Shown piece after piece: positions 5,748 to 8,539 of a DNA stretch of 8,539 nucleotides. The notes beneath the pieces are model-generated. The model had not been told where the DNA came from. It saw only the letters and a program-made list of their open reading frames with translations, and searched no databases. The stretch covers positions 2,961 to 11,499 of the forward strand of contig JALHDK010000136.1 of assembly GCA_022838965.1 (NCBI GenBank), given 5' to 3'. Made by a program: the position numbers and the translations under genes. Origin of the DNA: Actinomycetales bacterium. GTDB lineage: Bacteria > Actinomycetota > Actinomycetes > Actinomycetales > Actinomycetaceae. Positions within the stretch are counted from its first letter, which is position 1, and every line of letters starts with the position of its first letter.

Positions 5748-5830
5748 GCCGTCTTACCGGCCACGGTCGAGTCATCGCCCGGGTGGACAGGCCCCGGCGC
5801 TCCGTGCAACGAACAATCGAAGGAGAACAC
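5748..5830 (+). other. rpsO 5' leader, possible S15 autoregulatory RNA
   Basis: If transcription starts near 5748, rpsO has a leader of about 83 nt, ending in GAAGGAG (5819-5825) five bases before the GTG. Several short complementary segments are visible: GCCG/CGGC around TCTTAC near its start, CCAC (5761-5764) with GTGG just upstream of GACAGG, and CGGG with CCCG. These could make two or three helices around a junction. S15 is known to repress its own mRNA through structured leaders that differ between bacterial phyla, including actinobacteria. I cannot match this leader to a specific published structure from memory. Confidence 0.35.
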
Positions 5831-6100
5831 GTGCCGCTCGCACCTGACGTCAAGCAGAAGATCATCGCCGAGTACGCCACCCACGAGGGCGACACCGGTT
5901 CCCCGGAGGTGCAGATCGCACTGTTGACGCAGCGGATCAAGGACCTGACCGAGCACTTCAAGACGCACAAGCACGACCACCACTCCCGTCGCGGGCTCAT
6001 GCTCCTCGTGGGGCAGCGCCGTCGCCTGCTCGGCTACCTGCAGGAGGTCGACATCCAGCGTTACCGTTCGCTGATCGAACGGCTGGGTCTGCGCCGTTGA
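5831..6100 (+). CDS. rpsO: 30S ribosomal protein S15
   Basis: S15 is a primary binder of the central domain of 16S rRNA (three-way junction of helices 20-22) and forms inter-subunit bridge B4. The product is 89 residues, exactly the family length. It carries the signature stretch from [17 protein letters not shown] through [18 protein letters not shown] to [12 protein letters not shown] and ends [15 protein letters not shown] 5831 is preceded by GAAGGAG at a five-base spacing and gives the normal N-terminus [11 protein letters not shown]. An upstream in-frame ATG at 5723 would add an unrelated 36-residue extension over the promoter and is rejected. The gene stands between its own promoter-like box and a strong hairpin, followed by pnp, the conserved bacterial rpsO-pnp arrangement. 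Confidence 0.98.
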   Translation: MPLAPDVKQKIIAEYATHEGDTGSPEVQIALLTQRIKDLTEHFKTHKHDHHSRRGLMLLVGQRRRLLGYLQEVDIQRYRSLIERLGLRR

Positions 6101-6105
6101 ACCCC

Positions 6106-6131
6106 GTGGCCGGTCCCCCGGGACCGGCCAC
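6106..6131 (+). terminator. Strong perfect hairpin after rpsO
   Basis: GTGGCCGGTCCC (6106-6117) and GGGACCGGCCAC (6120-6131) form a perfect 12-base inverted repeat around two bases, five bases after the rpsO stop. The innermost pair or two must open to make a loop. Such a GC-rich stem fits an intrinsic terminator or attenuator between rpsO and pnp. The following bases (TGCCACAATCTCACAC) have no T-run. In Streptomyces some transcripts read through from rpsO into pnp, so this may only partly stop transcription. Confidence 0.75.
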
Positions 6132-6164
6132 TGCCACAATCTCACACGACACATCACCGCGCGC

Positions 6165-6253
6165 GGACCGTTCGGTCCTCGGTAGTGGCTCCCGGAAGGC
6201 CAGTCCCCTCCGTGGGCTTCGATCGATGGCCGCCCGGCCGGGCCGGTCGAAGC
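6165..6253 (+). ncRNA. Structured pnp leader, probable Actino-pnp RNA / RNase III-type hairpin
   Basis: Three consecutive hairpins can be drawn. GGACC-GTTC-GGTCC lies at 6165-6178. TGGCT pairs with GGCCA around CCCGGAA at 6186-6202. A larger element has the perfect outer stem GCTTCGA (6216-6222) with TCGAAGC (6247-6253), enclosing a GC-rich palindromic core (GCCCGGCCGGGC at 6232-6243). The last stem ends two bases before the pnp ribosome site AAGGAGG (6256-6262). Known context: a conserved Actino-pnp RNA motif has been described in 5' regions of actinobacterial exoribonuclease genes, and the Streptomyces rpsO-pnp intergenic hairpin is an RNase III substrate. Assignment rests on position and structure; boundaries are approximate. 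Confidence 0.55.
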
Positions 6254-6269
6254 AGAAGGAGGGGAGCCC

Positions 6270-8539
6270 ATGGAGGGCCCCGAGATCAGATTCGCCGAAG
6301 CCACGATTGACAACGGCTCATTCGGCGTCCGCACCGTCCGGTTCGAGACCGGACGCCTTGCCCGGCAGGCGGCCGGATCCGCCACCGTGTACCTCGACGA
6401 GGACACCATGCTCCTGTCCGCCACCACGGTGGGCAGGACACCCAAGGACCAGTTCGACTTCTTCCCGCTCACCGTGGACGTCGAGGAGCGTCACTACGCG
6501 GCCGGGCGGATCCCCGGATCCTTCTTCCGGCGCGAGGGTCGCCCGTCCACGGAGGCCATCCTGGCGTGCCGGCTCATCGACCGGCCGCTCCGCCCCGCCT
6601 TCGTGAAGGGCCTGCGGAACGAGGTCCAGATCGTCGAGACCATCCTCGCGATCCACCCCGATGACGCCTATGACGTGGTGGCCATCAACGCCGCCTCGAT
6701 GTCGACGCAGCTCTCCGGCCTGCCCTTCTCCGGACCCATCGGCGGAGTGCGCATCGCGTTCGTCGACGGGCAGTGGGTGGCCTTCCCGCGCCACTCCGAG
6801 GTGGAGCGGGCCGTGTTTGCCATGGTGGTGGCGGGCCGGATCGTGGCCGACGACGTCGCCGTCATGATGGTGGAGGCCGAGGCGACCGACAACGCGTGGA
6901 ACCTCATCAAGGCCGGGGCCCAGGCCCCGACCGAGGAGGTCGTCGCCGCCGGCCTGGAAGCCGCCAAGCCCTTCATCCGGGCGCTGTGTGAGGCCCAGGC
7001 GCGCCTTGCGGCCGATGCCGCGAGGCCTGTCGCCGAGTTCCCGCTGTTCCCCGACTATCAGGAGGATGTCCTGGAGGCGGTGCAGGGACGCATCCGCGAC
7101 GACGTCGCCGAGGCCATCCGCATCGCGGACAAGCAGGCCCGCGAGACGCGCCTCGAGGAGATCCGGGCCACGGCGCTCGCGGAGTTCGCGGAGCGGTTCG
7201 CCGGTCGGGACAAGGAGATCTCCGCCGCCGTGCGGGCCGTGACGAAGCGGATGGTGCGCGAGCGTGTCCTCACCGAGGGCAAGCGCATCGACGGCCGCGG
7301 CCTGCGCGACATCCGGACGCTGTCCGCCGAGGTGGAGGTGGTGCCCCGGGTGCACGGCTCCGCGCTGTTCGAACGGGGAGAGACCCAGATCCTGGGCGTC
7401 ACGACGCTCAACATGCTCCGGATGGAGCAGCAGATCGACTCGCTGTCGCCCGTGACGCGCAAGCGGTACATGCACAACTACAACTTCCCGCCCTACTCGA
7501 CCGGAGAGACCGGCCGGGTCGGCAGCCCCAAGCGCCGCGAGATCGGTCACGGGGCGCTGGCCGAACGGGCACTCATGCCGGTGCTGCCCACCCGTGAGGA
7601 GTTCCCGTACGCCATCCGCCAGGTCTCCGAGGCGCTCGGCTCCAACGGGTCCACCTCGATGGGCTCGGTGTGCGCGTCCACGCTCTCCCTGCTGAACGCG
7701 GGGGTGCCGCTGCGCGCCTCCGTGGCGGGCATCGCGATGGGCCTCATGAGTGACACCATCGACGGTGAGACCCGCTACGCCGCCCTCACGGACATCCTCG
7801 GGGCGGAGGACGCCTACGGCGACATGGACTTCAAGGTCGCCGGGACCCGGGACTTCGTCACCGCCATCCAGCTCGACACGAAGCTCGACGGCATCCCGGC
7901 CTCCGTCCTCGCCGCGGCACTGACCCAGGCACGCGAGGCCCGGCTGTTCATCCTCGACGTGATGAACGAGGCCATCGACTCGCCGGACGAGATGGCGCCG
8001 ACGGCGCCGCGCGTCATCACGGTCCAGGTCCCGGTCGACAAGATCGGCGAGGTCATCGGCCCCAAGGGCAAGATGATCAACCAGATCCAGGAGGACACCG
8101 GCGCGGACGTCACCATCGAGGATGACGGCACGGTGTACATCGGCGCGGTGGACGCCGCGTCGGCGGAGGCCGCGCGCGCCATGATCAACGCCATCGCGAA
8201 TCCGCAGATGCCCGAGGTGGGGGAGCGGTACATCGGCACCGTCGTGAAGGCCACGACCTTCGGAGCCTTCGTGTCGCTGACGCCGGGCAAGGACGGGCTG
8301 CTGCACATCTCGCAGATCCGCAAGCTGGTGGGCGGCAGGCGCGTCGAGGATGTCGAGGAGGTTCTGCCGGTCGGCTCGAAGGTCGAGGTGGAGCTGGCGG
8401 AGATCGACCCGCGCGGCAAGCTCTCGCTCTGGGCCGTCGTCGACGGCGAGGCCGGGCCGGCCGAGCCTGCCGAGCGCCGTCCCGAGCGTCCCGAGCGGGC
8501 CGAGCGTCCCTCCGAGCGGTCCGAGCGGTCCGAGAACGG
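6270..8539 (+). CDS. pnp: Polynucleotide phosphorylase (PNPase), 3' end outside window
   Basis: PNPase degrades RNA 3'-to-5' with phosphate, releasing nucleoside diphosphates, and can also add 3' tails; in actinobacteria it is the main tailing enzyme. The frame is open from ATG 6270 to the window end (756 codons). The start has AAGGAGG seven bases upstream and gives the actinobacterial N-terminus [19 protein letters not shown]. The first RNase PH-like core includes [20 protein letters not shown] near residues 86-105, followed by an all-helical linker about 245-325. The second core, from about 336 ([14 protein letters not shown]), contains the catalytic set D514, D520 and K522 in [12 protein letters not shown]. 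The KH domain has the GPKG loop at 597-600, and the S1 domain runs from about 651 to 721 ([18 protein letters not shown]). From residue 731 the visible tail is a repetitive Arg/Glu/Pro/Ser segment continuing past the window. The enzyme acts as a trimer. The gene follows rpsO and a structured leader, consistent with autoregulated expression. Confidence 0.97.
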   Translation, partial: MEGPEIRFAEATIDNGSFGVRTVRFETGRLARQAAGSATVYLDEDTMLLSATTVGRTPKDQFDFFPLTVDVEERHYAAGRIPGSFFRREGRPSTEAILACRLIDRPLRPAFVKGLRNEVQIVETILAIHPDDAYDVVAINAASMSTQLSGLPFSGPIGGVRIAFVDGQWVAFPRHSEVERAVFAMVVAGRIVADDVAVMMVEAEATDNAWNLIKAGAQAPTEEVVAAGLEAAKPFIRALCEAQARLAADAARPVAEFPLFPDYQEDVLEAVQGRIRDDVAEAIRIADKQARETRLEEIRATALAEFAERFAGRDKEISAAVRAVTKRMVRERVLTEGKRIDGRGLRDIRTLSAEVEVVPRVHGSALFERGETQILGVTTLNMLRMEQQIDSLSPVTRKRYMHNYNFPPYSTGETGRVGSPKRREIGHGALAERALMPVLPTREEFPYAIRQVSEALGSNGSTSMGSVCASTLSLLNAGVPLRASVAGIAMGLMSDTIDGETRYAALTDILGAEDAYGDMDFKVAGTRDFVTAIQLDTKLDGIPASVLAAALTQAREARLFILDVMNEAIDSPDEMAPTAPRVITVQVPVDKIGEVIGPKGKMINQIQEDTGADVTIEDDGTVYIGAVDAASAEAARAMINAIANPQMPEVGERYIGTVVKATTFGAFVSLTPGKDGLLHISQIRKLVGGRRVEDVEEVLPVGSKVEVELAEIDPRGKLSLWAVVDGEAGPAEPAERRPERPERAERPSERSERSEN
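8469..8534 (+). repeat. pnp: Imperfect tandem GAGCG(G/T)CC repeat coding for the PNPase Arg-X-Glu tail
   Basis: A core CCGAGCG recurs at mostly nine-base steps (one step is twelve), giving the protein repeat [19 protein letters not shown] between residues 736 and 755. Period and reading frame agree, so unit gain or loss would keep the frame. The array may continue beyond the window edge. Confidence 0.8.

Noticed and set aside
5723..5830. ATG start at 5723 for rpsO
   Set aside because: It would add 36 unrelated residues to an 89-residue family of fixed length and lies upstream of the -10 box. GTG 5831 has a proper SD.
6181..6240. tRNA-like appearance (GGTAGTGGC and GCTTCGATC segments)
   Set aside because: No cloverleaf with acceptor, anticodon and T arms can be drawn. 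The TTCGA belongs to the GCTTCGA/TCGAAGC leader stem.
4721..6472. Long minus-strand open frame of 583 codons
   Set aside because: It is antisense to ribF, rpsO and the start of pnp, crosses their terminators and promoter, and its His/Arg/Gly/Val-rich translation shows no family motif. Long antisense frames are expected at this GC content.
6318..8306. Minus-strand open frame of 662 codons
   Set aside because: It is wholly antisense to pnp, whose catalytic, KH and S1 motifs are intact. The translation is composition-driven and unrecognisable.

Overview
The window is GC-rich bacterial chromosome, with G or C at most third codon positions. All supported genes are on the + strand. Codon use, the style of the RbfA, TruB, RibF, S15 and PNPase proteins, and the gene order rbfA-truB-ribF-rpsO-pnp point to an actinobacterium. 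A member of the Propionibacteriales is my guess from protein style, not something the sequence proves.

Left part (1-3267): the C-terminal 316 residues of an SLC13/DASS-type sodium/carboxylate permease. Its stop codon overlaps (GTGA) the GTG start of a 772-residue multidomain sensor kinase. The kinase reads, in order: receiver-like domain without phosphorylation residues, cyclic-nucleotide-binding-type domain, coiled coil, histidine kinase, and a complete C-terminal receiver. The overlap suggests the transporter and signalling protein are made together. They lie just upstream of rbfA, where many actinobacteria have infB, so they look like an accessory module beside a conserved translation operon.

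Middle part (3286-5683): rbfA (30S maturation), truB (tRNA psi55 synthase, ATGA overlap with rbfA) and ribF (riboflavin kinase/FAD synthetase). Between truB and ribF is an 18-codon ORF with the best Shine-Dalgarno sequence in the window. Its stop codon overlaps the ribF GTG start by one base (TAGTG), and ribF has no good ribosome site of its own, so ribF is probably translated by coupling to this ORF.

Right part (5684-8539): a terminator-like hairpin, a -10 element, an approximately 80-nt leader, rpsO (S15, 89 aa), a 12-bp perfect terminator-like hairpin, a structured leader matching the location and nature of the Actino-pnp RNA, and pnp (polynucleotide phosphorylase). pnp is open to the window edge and ends here in an Arg/Glu/Pro/Ser repeat tail. 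rpsO-pnp is the classic ribosome/RNA-decay pair, and leader hairpins are known control points for both genes in other bacteria.

The stretches without a gene are all under 200 bases and are described as features. The least ordinary items are the linker-free kinase/receiver fusion with two receiver-like domains, the Cys-containing mini-ORF coupled to ribF, and the altered nucleotidyltransferase motifs of RibF.
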